A stretch of DNA of 64,000 nucleotides from Linepithema humile (GCF_040581485.1 NC_090132.1:27105911-27169910); one strand, 5' to 3'. Positions 1 through 13,243 are shown, counted from the first letter of the stretch. Notes: generated by a model from the sequence alone, not told the origin. Translations and numbers: made by a program.

Positions 1-770
1 GGATAGTCTGAAACACGGGGAGCACAGCGCTTTTCGATTAGTTAACGAATTTCGAGAAAATTTTTTAATTTGTATTTTATATTTTTTTCTTTTTGCAAAT
101 GTGAAATACTGTCTTTTTGAAACCAATCTAATTTTCAACAGGCTATTTGAGAAACTTAAATTAGCGATTATTGTGTTACAACATTTCTCGCATTTGAAAT
201 TTTTTACTACATCAAAGAGATTCGGATTTTTAAAATGCTTGTACATTAAAATTATATTTCATTTGAAATTTGGCGCACATTATAGATCGCCTGTAATGGG
301 CTTTTGTGTCGTTAAATCAAATGTTATTATTATATTTAGACGCGATATTACGTAATGTGATAAGTGTATCAATTTAAACGCGATATCTCAGTTAAGCAAT
401 AGCATACTTCAAAGTTGGCAAGGTAACGCAGCAACGAAAAATAGCGTCGTTGAGCAACGCAGACGTGCGGCGTTAAACAAATTTTAAGGTCGCGTCCGAT
501 TACGACACTCGAAACGTCAGTCAAATGTAATTGAATACACCAATCCGTGGCAACGTCAGATAGACACAACCGATTATTACAGATACGTATTAGAGATACG
601 TAACACCGACCGTTTGACAAGCGAGGTTCGCCGCGCGCTTCATAAATAAAAAAATCTACGTGATGCTTTCTTTCCTGCCGCACGCGATAGAACCAGATTA
701 CGGAGTTGGAGAAGAATAGAGAAGCATTATACGATCGCTAGAAAACGACGCGATTTGGAAACATTAGTGA
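1..770. other. Non-coding stretch, no gene recognised
   Basis: AT-rich for the first 350 bases, then more balanced and CpG-bearing. Short open frames on both strands (84 codons at 101-355 plus, 104 codons at 369-683 minus) have no recognisable motif and no supporting splice context. I see no RNA gene or repeat here. Confidence 0.5.
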
Positions 771-775
771 AAGGA

Positions 776-805
776 TCTCTCTCTCTCTCTCTCTCTCCCT
801 CTCTC
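776..805. repeat. (TC)n microsatellite
   Basis: About 15 TC units with a CCC interruption near the right end. It lies about 70 bases upstream of an opposite-sense (GA)n tract at 871-897, so a transcript through both could fold into a stem. An apparent 62-codon minus-strand frame over this area is only the translation of the repeats. Confidence 0.95.
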
Positions 806-870
806 CTTTCCTCGATCGACATCATTGTGAATCGTTGCCGAGCGTAGCGCGAAAAAGACAGCGACAGACA

Positions 871-897
871 GGAAGAGAAAGAGAGAGAGAGAGAGAG
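871..897. repeat. (GA)n microsatellite
   Basis: A GA tract with a few AAA interruptions, complementary to the TC tract at 776-805. Confidence 0.95.
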
Positions 898-1177
898 TGG
901 AAAAGAGAAAGAAAAGCAAAGAAAGAGAACGCAACGGGACTCGATAAATCAAGGCATCAATCGCGCGCGTTGTGATAAATGTGTCTTCGGCCCGCGGCTA
1001 AGCTAAAGATTTTAGAAGTCGAAGAAATCGATCTCCCGGGCAAATCGAACTGCTCGCATTTTTATCACTTGACGTAAGACGTCGGGGATAGAAAAAATGT
1101 AGATAAAGTAGGAACACCTGCCAGATACGTAAGATGTGTCTATCAGATTTTTGCGATCGCGCATGGATCATTCAGTT

Positions 1178-1181
<4 letters not shown>

Positions 1182-1212
<31 letters not shown>
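1182..1212. repeat. (TC)n microsatellite
   Basis: An almost uninterrupted run of about 15 TC units, followed by a T-run. Confidence 0.97.
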
Positions 1213-1216
<4 letters not shown>

Positions 1217-2860
1217 CATTGCATACTCCGTTTCTAAATGCTTCTCCATTTCACTCCGGCACGTGCTTCGGACTTCGTCCGCTAATTGACAGAATTTTAT
1301 TAATAGCTCGCGATCATACGCGCAATTAATTCTGCTCGAAACTTTTTCAATTCGCTCATCAGCGAGCAGATACCGTAGATTTCTTCCGCAATGTGTGTAA
1401 CGATATCTGTAACAGCGCGAAAGAGATATCGCCTGTTCAATTTATCGGTGTATAGATTAAAATATCTATTAGCTAATTATTAGCTTTTCTATTAGAGATT
1501 TTTTCTGTCTCTAATAGAATTAGCTCCTATAGCAGGTACAATAAGTAAAATAGGAGATAGAAAAGGATAAACATAATATTAAAAAGATATAAAAATTTTG
1601 AATAAATAAAATCTTATCTTAAAAAAAAGGCATCTACTCGCATTCATCGTGTCTGCTTTTCCGCGACTGGTTATCTCGATGCGCGTTATGCGTTACTTCG
1701 TGCAATCAAGCAATTATCATTGCGAAAATTGCATACTTCGATAGTTCATATTATGAGAAGAATAATGCAAATATATTTTTTTGTACTTTATAAAAAATTT
1801 AAAGTGTCTTCCTAGAATTATGATATATATTTCTTTGTAATTAAAAAAATAAATAGCGCGCATTTGTGTGTCTAGTATTTTAAATCTCGTACAAAATTTT
1901 GTGATAAAATATTTACACCACAAAAAGCAAATAAAATGCAAAATGTGAATATAATAAAAATAACATGTATAAGCATGGATCTTCCTAATTTTACATAAAT
2001 GTATTTTATGATTTTATACTTCCGTCGTGCAATTATTTGCTATAGATATATTATTAATAAATTTCGACGTAGAATATTCGATTTGCGAAGGAGGAAAAAT
2101 AACATGTTTTACGTCTCACGCTTCAATAATCGTTATTATAAGTCGACTCATCAGTTGAAAGTGACGCAGAGAGACAACTCGACCTAACATTAGAGATCAC
2201 TACTTTCCGCGTGTCTTGCGAGCGTTGATGTCTCTATCAACGCGTGGCAGGGGAAGGTGAGTATATTTTATCTTCAATCGCCACGTGCTACCGAGCTAAA
2301 TGTAGAAACGTGAGAGAGGCTTTATTGCGTACCGCGGACATATCTCATCACTTATATTCGATTTTCCAAGAGTGTAAACAGAAATATTAAACATAATGTG
2401 AATCATAACGCAAAATTACGACTCATCGAATATGGAGAACTTAGTCAAATCAAATGACTCAATATATTAATTAACAGTACTAATAAAATTCTAAATATCG
2501 CTATAATAATTATTATAAAATTGCATTTGAAATTATTTTATTGCAATTAAAGTATATAAATAACAAAGTTATATACAGAATAAGTAACACATTAATGTGT
2601 AATAAAAATAATTTAATTCCATAATTTACAAGTAATTTTAAAGTCGTGAGCTTCTAATAAAAGAACTACATTTAAGAGATCCTCGCGAAGGACATGAGCG
2701 GCAGGTATTTAATTTTAGCTCACGTTAAATTGACTCCTGACTTGTTGATATACAAATGCAATCTGAAAAAAATATTTACAATGTCAACGTAAGCAATTAA
2801 CGCAATGATTTAATGATGTTTGCGCTGTAAATACGTTCAGATCGTTCGTGGATCGCGATC
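1213..2860. other. AT-rich non-coding stretch
   Basis: Mostly AT-rich DNA with no recognisable gene. The only local structure noted is an imperfect inverted repeat at 1489-1517, with 10-base arms CTATTAGAGA and TCTCTAATAG around a 9-base loop. Open frames here (up to 74 codons) have no recognisable content. Confidence 0.5.
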
Positions 2861-3420
2861 GTTTTGCGATCAATGGCTCCGCCCGTGTGTACCGTTGCGC
2901 TCGGACTGATCCAGTTACGAACCAGAAACTAATCTTCTCGTCGGTTGTCCACTCCGGTGAAAGAGAAATCCGCTCGCTATGTTGTCAACGCGACTGAGAA
3001 GGCAAGGCGGAAAAAGAGCGGCGACGCGCAACGTAAAAGGAGCGGACGTGCGCAAAAACCTCACTCGTCCGACGATAATAGTGAAAAGCGTTAATTATGG
3101 GCGTCGCTAAGGATGTCTTGCGACTCAACCGGCCGAAGTCGAAAGTGTACACGCGGTGCGAGCTGCCGCTGTCGATTTTTCTGCATTGCACCGCACCGCG
3201 TTGCAATTTTCGCGCGCACGTCTGAAGAAAGTGATAGTAGTAGAACGTGTGTCGTCCGGCGGTTGAGATGCGGTCGATTAAGTTCGATTTACATGTACTT
3301 TCCCTTGTTTCTCGTAATAATACCGCGCGGAGAGAAACTTTCGCGCGACTCGACAGAACGCATCCTCGGGCGACGCCCTATCGAATTTGGGAAGACGAGA
3401 ACTTGCTGGGATAATTTGCT
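2861..3420. other. CpG-richer island with short open frames
   Basis: GC and CpG content rises sharply against both flanks. The plus strand has a 129-codon open frame from ATG at 3113 to 3502. A second, overlapping frame from ATG at 3097 gives about 42 codons. The first half of the long frame is rich in Arg, Ser and Cys, as expected of spurious frames in CpG-rich DNA; the second half is more balanced. No domain is recognised. It could be a promoter or 5' exon, but no strong core-promoter motif or splice site fixes that. Confidence 0.2.
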
Positions 3421-3702
3421 GAAATTTACGGGACTGATAATTTGCTTGGAAAACATCAAGCTGTTTGCTTTAATCTTGCGGCAGTGCTTTATGACGAAGT
3501 AATCAAAACCTCTTTATGCATCGCTATAATCAGCATGTTAAATTGCTAACTGAAAGTTTATAAATTACTTTTGTTTTCCCGAAAAAATCGCTTTGTGCAA
3601 CTGCAAATATTGATTTAAGATTAAATAATTAGAACTTAAAATTGCCAAATCTGGCTTTTGTTACACGAAGAAGATTTTATATTAAAAATTACTATGATAC
3701 AA

Positions 3703-3809
3703 CAGTAGCTGCCTCCCATAAGAGGAATTATAAGTTTAAATACTCTACGGCTACTATGTGAAAAACATAGTAAACATTTTTATAATTTCTTCATGGTCCG
3801 CAACTACTG
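3703..3809. mobile_element. hAT-like foldback MITE, 107 bp
   Basis: The two ends are imperfect terminal inverted repeats of about 29-30 bases. The left end begins CAGTAGCTGC and the right end, read on the minus strand, begins CAGTAGTTGC; both arms end in AATTATA, and about 23 of 30 positions match. A second, inner palindrome (TACTATG...CATAGTA) fills the centre, so the whole element folds back on itself. The CAG start is typical of hAT termini. Flanking 8-mers TGATACAA (3695-3702) and CCATACAT (3810-3817) match at 5 of 8 positions, consistent with a decayed 8-bp hAT target duplication. It has no coding capacity. The superfamily assignment is inference; the foldback structure is visible directly. 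Confidence 0.6.
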
Positions 3810-3817
3810 CCATACAT

Positions 3818-4960
3818 AATAATTTTCGATATAAAATTTTCTCTGTGTAAGAAATAATACACTAGTATATAAAAAAAATAATATAAAGTTCATTATACCT
3901 TTATAATTTTCAATTTATATGAACCGTTTTTTAATCTTATTTCAAAAATCTGAGATTCTCTCTGCGTTGAACGGAGTTTCTCCGGGCGATTCGAGTGAGT
4001 AATGTCCACGGGAAACGGTAGTCGGTTACGCAGAACGGGAGGAGAAAAATAAAAAGAGCGAAAGAAAGGGGAACGTGGCCGGCGAAGACTGACGTCTGTT
4101 ACGTGAATCAACCCGGCTGACGTTTCACGAGATCTCCCGAGATGTTGGCAGCCGCGATCCAGTTTTCGGTTTCTAGAAAGTCGGGATGAGCCGGGCGTGG
4201 TTTGTATCTCTTTACCGTTCAGTCCGTCTCCCTGCCCTGCTCTTCCTCTCTCGCTACGTCGTCCTTGCTGGTATGATTTCTCTGCCGACATTCACCTACG
4301 TGTACGATAAGTGCTTCTCCAGGGCCGCATGTATCTCAATATGCGCGATAATTTATGTCCGTATTGAAGACTTAATTTATTATATACAATATACTAAAAT
4401 TTTATTTATCAAAATAATTCTATGATACAATAAAGATTCATTTATTTGTCGCAAATATTATTATTATTAATTTAATGTGTGTAACTTCGTATTTTTTAAT
4501 CACGTAATTTAATGATTATGCATTGGATGTTAAAAAAAAAAAAAAAAGAAAAGAAGTTAGCGATAAATTGCAATGGTAAAATGGTAATTATGGATTTTAA
4601 GGTTGCAAAATAAATCCAATGATTTGGGAATATTATAAAAAAATAGTTTAATACAAAATGAAATTGATATTTTCTTGCTCAGTTCTTGTTTCTTTGCAAC
4701 CAAATAATCCAAGAAAAAGAAATATCTAAATTTGTTCATATACGTTCAGCTTTTATTAAATTATGTAAGAATATAGATACAATAATTTTTAACGCCAATT
4801 TTGTTGTAATATTTACATTTTCACATTTATCGATCCATAGTAATTATTCTGTAATAGTACACAATCGTCCCTTCGCGAGCAACGATTATTTTCACTTTAA
4901 TTAATTTCCGCGTGTAACACGATAAACGTCGGTCATGTAACGCGTATTTATCCAGCACTT
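3818..4960. other. Non-coding stretch between MITE and duplication
   Basis: AT-rich DNA with a CpG-richer core at 3990-4290. Overlapping opposed frames (132 codons minus, 79 codons plus) show no recognisable protein. A 16-base A-run ends near 4547. No RNA gene seen. Confidence 0.45.
4532..4547. repeat. Poly(A) run
   Basis: A 16-base A homopolymer followed by an AG-rich tail. No target duplication or retrocopy body is apparent upstream. Confidence 0.9.
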
Positions 4961-5060
4961 GTTACCCAAACGGGACACGTCCCTGGTCGCTTGTCGAGCA
5001 CGAAGATTTTAATCGGCCGTTTTTTCTCGCGTGACGCAATTCCTCTTCCTTCGCGAGCAA
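4961..5060. repeat. Diverged direct repeat, copy A
   Basis: Matches copy B at 5523-5630 in collinear order. Shared landmarks are GTTACC, AACG, GGTCGC..TTGTCG, CACGA..ATTT.AATCGGC.GTTTTTT, TGAC.CAATT and CTC. The offset is about 563 bases. The copies are too diverged for a recent event; the shared order argues for an old tandem duplication. Confidence 0.65.
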
Positions 5061-5522
5061 CGAAAGAAGAGAGTCGAACAGGACGACAAGAAGGAAGCAC
5101 TAATTTTTTTTGCGAGCATAATAAGCGTTTCTTAATGCATTTTGCACACACACACATTCAGTTATTCTCTTAATAATATTCCCAAATTACTAAAGTATTG
5201 TGCGGCTTTAATTCTACTGTTGCAAATGTATTGCTAACTTCTTTTCTTTTTCTCTTACAATATCCAATGCACTGGCATTGAATTGCGACGTTATTAAATT
5301 AGCAATAACACTTGTAATAACATTTTAGCAAATTTTATGATTTATTTAAGTAATATTCTTTCAAGTAAGTTTGGATTTTATTTCACAGCTTACAGTTTCA
5401 GGCTACCAGGAAGATTCACGCGGCTTACATTATGCGCAATATATTCACGCGTGTACACCGCATACGCGTGTCATTCATATTTATTCCAAAATTTACAGTT
5501 TCGCCCAACGAATTCGTCTCTC

Positions 5523-5630
5523 GTTACCTCAACGAGATAAGTTGCTCGGTCGCGTTGTCGGACTTCGCACACGAGATTTCAATCGGCTGTTTTTTTTTTT
5601 TCCGCCTGACACAATTTCTCTCTCCGGTCT
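5523..5630. repeat. Diverged direct repeat, copy B
   Basis: Partner of 4961-5060. The T-run in the centre is expanded to 12 bases (5591-5602) compared with six in copy A. Confidence 0.65.
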
Positions 5631-5639
5631 CTTCCTTCT

Positions 5640-8600
5640 GTGGTGTCTAAGGACAGTACGTACGGAGGAATTAAAAGAAAAAAAAAAACAAATAAATAAA
5701 AAAGTATCGATCCGCGCGCCGCGTATCCTTCCTCGTTCTCCGTGCATGGGACTCGCGTATGGGGGCCTGATCGTTCTTGCCGATAAGCCGGCCAAGAAGT
5801 GCCGGCATTTAATTACGACGCGCGCGCCGCTTTAAGCACCGCCTTGTCGGAGATAAAGTGCGCCATACGTAGCTAAATTGATACATTGCGCGACGCGAAA
5901 ATATTACTTTCCGTATGTGAGAGACAGTCAGCAAAATTTCGGTAGTCTCGGGCTTCGTGTTTAAATAATTCTCATGGAGATGCCTGTATGAGATCTCCTG
6001 TGTATGAGGAGACGCATAATTATTTTAATAGTATCCTTGTGAATAAATAGTTTTTGAATTGAAACGCGGACGGAGATTTTTTCACAAGATTGCATAAGCA
6101 TCAGCATACTTTTTTTTTGAAGGCTTGTCAAATTTGCAGATTTTTTCTTCGATTATCTTTATCTGTGAAGCTAAAGTAAATCTACAGTAAAATTTTCCGT
6201 GGCTTTCTAAACGCTTCAAATTGAAATGCTTGTCATCAATTATGTTCCTCCAATTTATGGAACAGCTTCGTTTATGAAATAACTTCCAACATTCTTCAAA
6301 TGACGGAAATTAATTATTGTATGAGATAACGCTAACTGTAAGAAGATATTGATGCTTTCGTGGAAATTATTTAAATCGCGTAGAGTAAAATAAATATCAC
6401 GGTTTTTCAATTATACAATTTGTATTTATTGGCGATAGCTTATTTTATGGAAGTTTTTTTCCGGAATAACATATTTCAACCGCATGTTCTTTCTTTCGTA
6501 AGAAATCGCAGGAGGGTGCAAGTGAATTTTCTTGCACTAGCTGCTGGCACCTGTGTCTTTTTCAATTATCTCATTGCCATATTACTGGAAACGCGTATCG
6601 GCTCTTTATAAACTGACAGTACAGCGTGTAACGACGTCTAATGCGAAAAACTGGCCACTCGGCTCTAAAGAAATATATTCATTACGCTGAAAGCGAATAC
6701 GAGTAAATAGTGTTTCGCTTGTTCCATCTCGTATCTATCTCATTACCGTGTTAGTAGCAACGAGCGTTGCCCCTCTAACGCGTTTATTAAGACGGCAGGT
6801 ATGACGCGGTGCGATCACGTAATGCGCAGAATATCTTCGTTATAAAGAAAAATTGCTGTTATACAAAGCGTAGTTTATCGGGCTCATTAAACGCTATGAT
6901 TCATCGGAACGCATGTGCGATACCGACGTTTGGCGTCCCTAAGTGAAAGGACGTAAATAAAGAATGCAAAGAGATGCAGGTCGGATCATTTGGTCGCGAT
7001 TTTAAAGCGGCAGAACTGCGATAACTTTATCGCGAGTGACTTCCAGCGAATAAAAACGTGAACATTTAAATTTCAATTAAGAAATATAAATGTTAACCCA
7101 ACATTTCAAATAAATATTTCAGTAAATTCTTAATATTCTGAGATATGTATTCTGCTTGGAAAATTCTTAAGCAAGAAATAATGCTTCAACTGTGTCGAAA
7201 AGAAGTCTACATGAAAAGTAGTCTACACTGTTTACATACGTTATCAAAACACCAATGTAAAAGTGTATTATATATATTCCGAGGCAAGACAGCTTCCACT
7301 GTTTTTATTTTGGCTCCGTGTCCAATTAACGCTCAACGTTCAACGAGTAACAGGTGGTAAATAATCCGCGAAGGGAACGCGCGGTGAAAGGTCCCGCCGG
7401 TTGTGCTTTCGAACGAAGACGCGCGCATCGAAGTTGGTGCGAAGCGTTTAAACTTTTAAATGTTGCTCTCAGTTCGGCTGACAGTCGACATCGTTCATTA
7501 TTCATGGATTTCGCGCGCTATGAGGCGTACCGCGCAGCAGCGCGCCGCGAGAATTAATTCGCCGACAGCATTCGAGTGGTGTGCCTCTACGCACGTGCAC
7601 CGCCGATAATCCGACGATTATTATTTATGATCCCGCTTGGCAACGTGCAGCATAAAAGATCTCAATGTGTATGCGGGAGCCGACATGCGCGTCGCCCACG
7701 CGCGTTTCTTTGCGGATATTATCGCAATCGGCAGTCTTGCCAATAACGCGGCTCGGTATTGTCGCTCGGTATCGCATATCGTCCGCCCATAAATACGCTC
7801 CTCCTCCACCGACGATTCATTTGTCTCTTTCGAAAGATTCCGCATTACTCGGTAGACAGATAGAGACTCGACTTTTAACACGCAATCAATTTTTCACGAT
7901 TGCTCCATTCATAGATAAATCGAAGATGATTAGCGCGTTGAAAAGATGGAGTTCATTATACGGTTGATATGATAACGCGATACGAATGTTACCACGAGTT
8001 GGACAGAGTGTTGAAAACGCGGGCGAAATTTAATTAAGCATCCAACAACTAGATTTATGATTTTAACACCGTACAGAGATTGACAGATTCATACACGCGG
8101 ACCCAGCGAGTGGCACACTTCTCTCTCTCTCTATAGATCTGCATTAGTTATTTTTAACACGGCGCTTTCTTATCTTCGATAGCAGGAAGTCGGGCTAATA
8201 AATAACAGAGTGTGAGTGCACCTTTGTCACACTGACAAACATATTAATTCACCGTGTGATTTATAATCCGCGATTGTATGTACACTTCTAAACGTTCTCT
8301 TTACTGCAGTTAGTAGAGAGTTGTTTAATAGGCGGTTTAAATCAGCGTTATAAAATTTTTTTTATCGCATCCTCGTCTCTCGTCACGATGTTCCGTGGTG
8401 CTAGAATGAATTATGTACGTCGTGTCAGAGATGATTCTTTTTCTACGAAAGTAAATTAATGGCTCTTTAATCCGCCGGCGACGCTACGCATAAACTGACA
8501 GATGAAAGACAGCACGAGACGATCGCAGTCAATCCATGTAAATCGGTTCTAATCGCGCGGACTGGCTTCACAGAAGTGGAAACCGGCAGGCTCGGGTCAG

Positions 8601-11100
8601 ACATATTTGGAAGTAACTTACCTACTTTTACGCGAAGCATTTCGCACCGTCTTCCCCAACATTTTGATGTACCTAACGCGCGCGCGCCTCCACTTTTTCC
8701 GTCTTTATCTCAATAGGAAATTAAGGCTCTCTTCAGCTTGATTAACGTGAAAACAATCTTTCTTAATTGAACACCGCGCATGGCAGCTAAGTGATAAAAT
8801 GATATTATGACTAAATGTGTAGAAAAACTTTTCAAATTTCATGATTCATCATATTTCAAAGAGACTTCGCAACCGATCGCGATCATTAATCTTCGAGATC
8901 TGTCGTTTCATTTACTCGGAAGCGCGTTTATGAAGCGCATCGACGGGCCTTATCGGCAAATAAGGCTATCTCTTTCTCGCCTTCGAGCTGAGACGGATGG
9001 ATCGAGACTCACCTAGCGTCTTCCGCCTTTTACGGTCGGTGACCCTAATAGATGTCGTCAAAGGGAACAGAATATTGCTATCGAACATGCAATCCTGTCT
9101 TCAAAGAAACAACACGTGTCATATACATATCATTTTTTCGATTTCAATTTAGATTGTCTTTCCGTTATAAATTTTAACGCAATATCAGTTATAACAAATA
9201 AATCGCGTATTTCTCAATTGCACTTTCAAAATCTTTTGACTTTAATTCTGAAAAATCGATCCAATTGTTTTCCCGCCGTTTTTTGAAAACGCAATTGTAA
9301 TCTTCGTGATTGCGGGAAATCATGAGGAGCATCGAAAGTGAGCACGGCTGGCGAGATTTATTATTACCGTGCAAAAAGTGTCGGGGATATTGCGTAATCG
9401 GTGTACAACTCCATCGCTGTTACATCGAGATCGGTTGTTACAGAATTGAGCAACAAACAGCGTTTGGATCTGCCCAAGCGAAACTAACTTCCAACGCGCA
9501 GTTTTTACGCGTTTTTCCGGCCCGGCGAGCCCGACAATTGACCGATGGCATTCGCGGGATATCGAGAAGGAAGAAATCGGCGTTTCGGATTTGCCAACGA
9601 TTTTAATGCGATTGCGATACCGCGCGCGCGGAGCGATTTCCTCGAGGATTTCCTTTTTATGTATTTGCGGAATTTTAGACGCTCGCTGCCGCGCGCGGAC
9701 ATATCTCAGCAGCATTCGGTAGTTTTCTCTACGATCACTGTGATTTAGTTAAATAGCGACCCACTCTCGACTTCCTTATAAAACTGAAGTGTAAAGCAAG
9801 CCGCTGGAATCCCATGAGCTTATCGTAAAACGGACAATCCCGTCGAATTCCGCATCACTCATAAGTGAAGCCGATTATATAAAAAAGACCGATTACTATG
9901 GAAATCCTTTCAATATCGCATCTCTATTTTTTAAAGATAGAAAAATGCGAATATTTTTGTGATAAATTAATATTCTTAATTAAAATAATTAAAATAGAAA
10001 TTCCAAACTTTTCTTTTACTTTTATATATAATAATTTTGAGATATAAATTGTGGCGGATAATTACATATTTTAAGTAAAAAAAAATAGCGAGCCTAATTG
10101 TGAACGTTGGAAGCGGAAGCTAACTCGACGTATCACGCCGCGATTTTCAATTGCATCCTTGAGGTTTTAATAAGCTTACGCGCGCGCCTCGCTTTTGCTC
10201 TAGTTTGTTGCTCTTGTTTAGCAATTTGCTCTGGTTTTATTGAGATTTCACTTCTCTTCTAACGTAATTATCGATCCGGCAATCAAAGGAATCTGCAAGG
10301 CTTTGAAATTAATTTTTATTTTGGACATATTGCATTAATTAACGTTTCTAATCAGATTTTTGATTTATAATCTGACAAATCAAACTCGTGCAATTTTTAC
10401 CAATATTAAGGTTATTTATTTGTTTATAAAAATTGTAAAATAGAAATAGAAAATAGAGCAAAATATATATAAAAGTAAATATTTTTCAAAGTTCATAAAT
10501 CATAATCCTATTAAATACAGCTATTTTATATGCGAAAATAAATCATCAGCCTGCAAATCTATCGTTGATATCGAGATAAATTCTAACTACAATATAATAT
10601 GTTGAAGACAAACGTGCAAATCTTCAAATGGCAATAGGCATCTGTTCAGCCTTGCTTATAACATAGTTTCACATTTAATAAAAAGCTCAAGACTGGCCTA
10701 CCACAAGAATCAACTGTGAAAGCATTAGTATAACCTGCGGCTACAGATAACAGCCAGGTGTAACATCAAGATTCATCGCGAGCAGTACACGAGCCTTTCT
10801 CACGAATCCTACAACACATCTTTCCGCTGCATCTGGCCGTAATAATTCGTCAGGAAACTGTGGATTAGGGTGAAGGAGGAAGGAGAAAGGACGACCGGGG
10901 AGGAGGACGATGATGGGGGCTCTGGCGTAACAGAGATATCAAACAATTGGTTCCGTCATTAGACACGATCATCATCAGGCACAACAATTTTCTCAGTTCT
11001 GTTAGCCACGCTGAAAACGGTTTCTACCCGCTGGCGGATATCCGAGTTTGCGAAACTCGACTGTCAGTATGGCCGATGGAAAGCGAATGCGGTGAGTACA
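5640..11100. other. Long non-coding stretch
   Basis: AT-rich DNA broken by CpG-richer segments at about 7.35-7.9 kb and 9.3-9.7 kb. Open frames in these segments overlap on both strands, are rich in Arg and Ser, and show no domain. I found no RNA gene, no credible exon and no transposon ends here. A small hairpin (GTGCAAG...CTTGCAC) lies near 6514-6535. Confidence 0.45.
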
Positions 11101-11120
11101 AAGTCGCTCGTTATTTAGCT

Positions 11121-11145
11121 CACGACGACGACGACGACGACGACA
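11121..11145. repeat. (GAC)n trinucleotide repeat
   Basis: Eight near-perfect GAC units. On the plus strand they sit in an 82-codon open frame (10947-11195), where they would encode an Asp run. The rest of that frame shows no family motif. Confidence 0.9.
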
Positions 11146-11199
11146 GCGATGTCGGGTATTCATCGATTGGCGCTATTAACAGTTTTCAGCAATAGCGAG

Positions 11200-13100
11200 T
11201 TTTTGTTACTGCGATATTCTTATCTGTATTCTTATCTATGATTAATAATCCAAATTTATCAATTTTCCAAGAGATTTGACATTCAGTATTCAAATTATTT
11301 TGTAAAATTTTCTTAAAATATTTGTAAAAAAACTTTTGTAAAAGAAATTTCGTCAAAAGAAAACATCACAATTACAATATATATAAATTTCTGACTTTTT
11401 AGAAAAATATTAGAAAAAGTTTTAATTGCTAATTTTACACAAAATTAATAAAATTAACTATATATTTTTTAAAAATTTGAATCAATTATTTACAAAAAAA
11501 AATAAAATCTTATCTTGGAAAGAGCTTTTGTTCTTCTTTACTATATTTCTAAAATTGATAATGTTGGCTGTACTAAATACATCAGGATGATGATAGTGAT
11601 TATCGATAACACATGTAATTTCCGTGATAAAGTGTTACATTATTAAGACTATATTAAGTCATGTAAGGCTCGAATTTCATTCCAAGTTTCTCGAATGATC
11701 GATTTCACGATTCAGAAAATAATGTTTTATCTTTAAGAAATTGTGATTTAAAAGGAGTGAAATCGACCGCGAATGAGAAAACGAGAGGTACGACAGTTTA
11801 GAAAATAAACGGGAAACGCCCGTGAGTGATGGCACGTCGAGACCGATGGACCGAACGTAATTTAATTGGATCCTCTAGAAAGTGCCTTCCTAATTAATCG
11901 ATTAGCTCGTTATTAGTTCTCGTATGAGTGAATGCGAATCGGAAAGTGACGCGTGATTAAACATTTGATTTAATATTGCGTTTTAATTTTGCCGATCACT
12001 TTCGGTTATTATAAATAAAAAAATATTTTTCCAATCAACATTCCATACATTTTTTACAAATTAAATATAGATTTATCAATGTTTCAATTCAAAAATCCAT
12101 CCATTTTAAATCACCTAAATATCGTTAAAATGTTATGCCAATTAAAATATTAATGATATTAATATGATTAATAATATTAATAGATTAATAAATTAGTGAA
12201 ATTAATAATAAAATACACTATCAATATATGCTCAAATTAACGAAATGTTTGTATTTAATATTTAATATGTTTATGTGGGATTACTAAAATATTGCGCTAA
12301 CATTTGTCTGAAATAAATTGTAAGCGTATAATGCATAAAATATAAATTTTTGGTTATTTTGGGCTTTATTTTGCATACGTAATATTTGTATGCAAAGGTA
12401 GAAGTACGATAGTTTGTTTTCAGCTCAGGAAGCGTTTCTCGGCTGATTATTGCGATTATTGCCGACCGTCGCGATTCTAAAGCATGCGAAATCGCGTTCG
12501 ATATCAAGTTGGGCATTGATCGAAGCGTGCAGCTTTTACTAGGAAAGGCCAAGAATCTCCTCTCGATCAGTCAAATCGCCAATAGAATTACGTCTAGCTC
12601 TTATATATTATATATTCTCTCTTACATATCGCGCATAAATATATACAGCGATCAACCACAAAAGCAGATTGAATAGATTTTCATGAATTTTCCTGCGGTT
12701 ATTGCCCAGGCGTTGGCCTGATTCCCTTTCTTTAACCTTCTCCTCCTCTTCTATCTCTGTCTTTTCCTTCATCTATCCTCCTTCCACTTCCGTGATTGTC
12801 CCGCTCTTCCACATCTTTATCTCTCTCCATCATCTTAACGCGTCGTTTTATCTTCTCTTTGCGCTCGATCGTCTGCCGATCCGTCGTCGATCGCGTCCAC
12901 CGCGCACCGCCCATCTTCTACGCGGCATCTCCGAGCGCGTGCTCATGAAATATTCACGCAGTACGACGAAATCATCGTTTGTTAGTCAACGCCATCTCTC
13001 CGTCTTTCGTTCTCCTCTCTTTTCCTTTCTTGCCAGAGTGCCGACGCGATATTGTCCGGACATTGTCATTCTCTCATGGCCCATTTCTTTTCGGCGATCT
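11200..13100. other. AT-rich stretch left of the PIF/Harbinger element
   Basis: Very AT-rich to about 12.4 kb, including a run of repeated ATTAAT-type words at 12123-12218, then pyrimidine-rich at 12.72-13.05 kb. The 144-codon plus frame at 12702-13136 is low-complexity Ser/Arg-rich and runs into the transposon end. It is judged spurious. Confidence 0.5.
12123..12218. repeat. Degenerate ATTAAT-word cluster
   Basis: Repeated ATTAAT, AATATTAAT and TTAATAA words over about 95 bases. The tract is nearly pure A/T. It resembles homeodomain-type core words, but simple A/T composition explains it as well. Confidence 0.5.
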
Positions 13101-13111
13101 CTTATGGAGGG

Positions 13112-13243
13112 TCCACAATATCGAGCCGAATCTTGATGCGAGCCGATCACACGTCTATATTATCAAGCCAAATCTTGAGCCGAACGAGCCGATTATGTGT
13201 CCACATAATCGAGCTAAACCTCGAATCGAACATCGGCGCGTAC
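13112..13243 (+). repeat. Three tandem subterminal repeats of the transposon
   Basis: Three diverged copies of a unit of about 42-46 bases start at 13112, 13154 and 13200. Each begins TC(C/T)A(C/T)A followed by an ATATC, TTATC or TAATC word, then (A/G)AGC and runs of GCC, CGAA and CTTGA words. A single inverted copy lies at the other end (about 13840-13883). Subterminal repeats of this sort are common transposase-binding sites, but no binding function can be shown from sequence. Confidence 0.65.
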
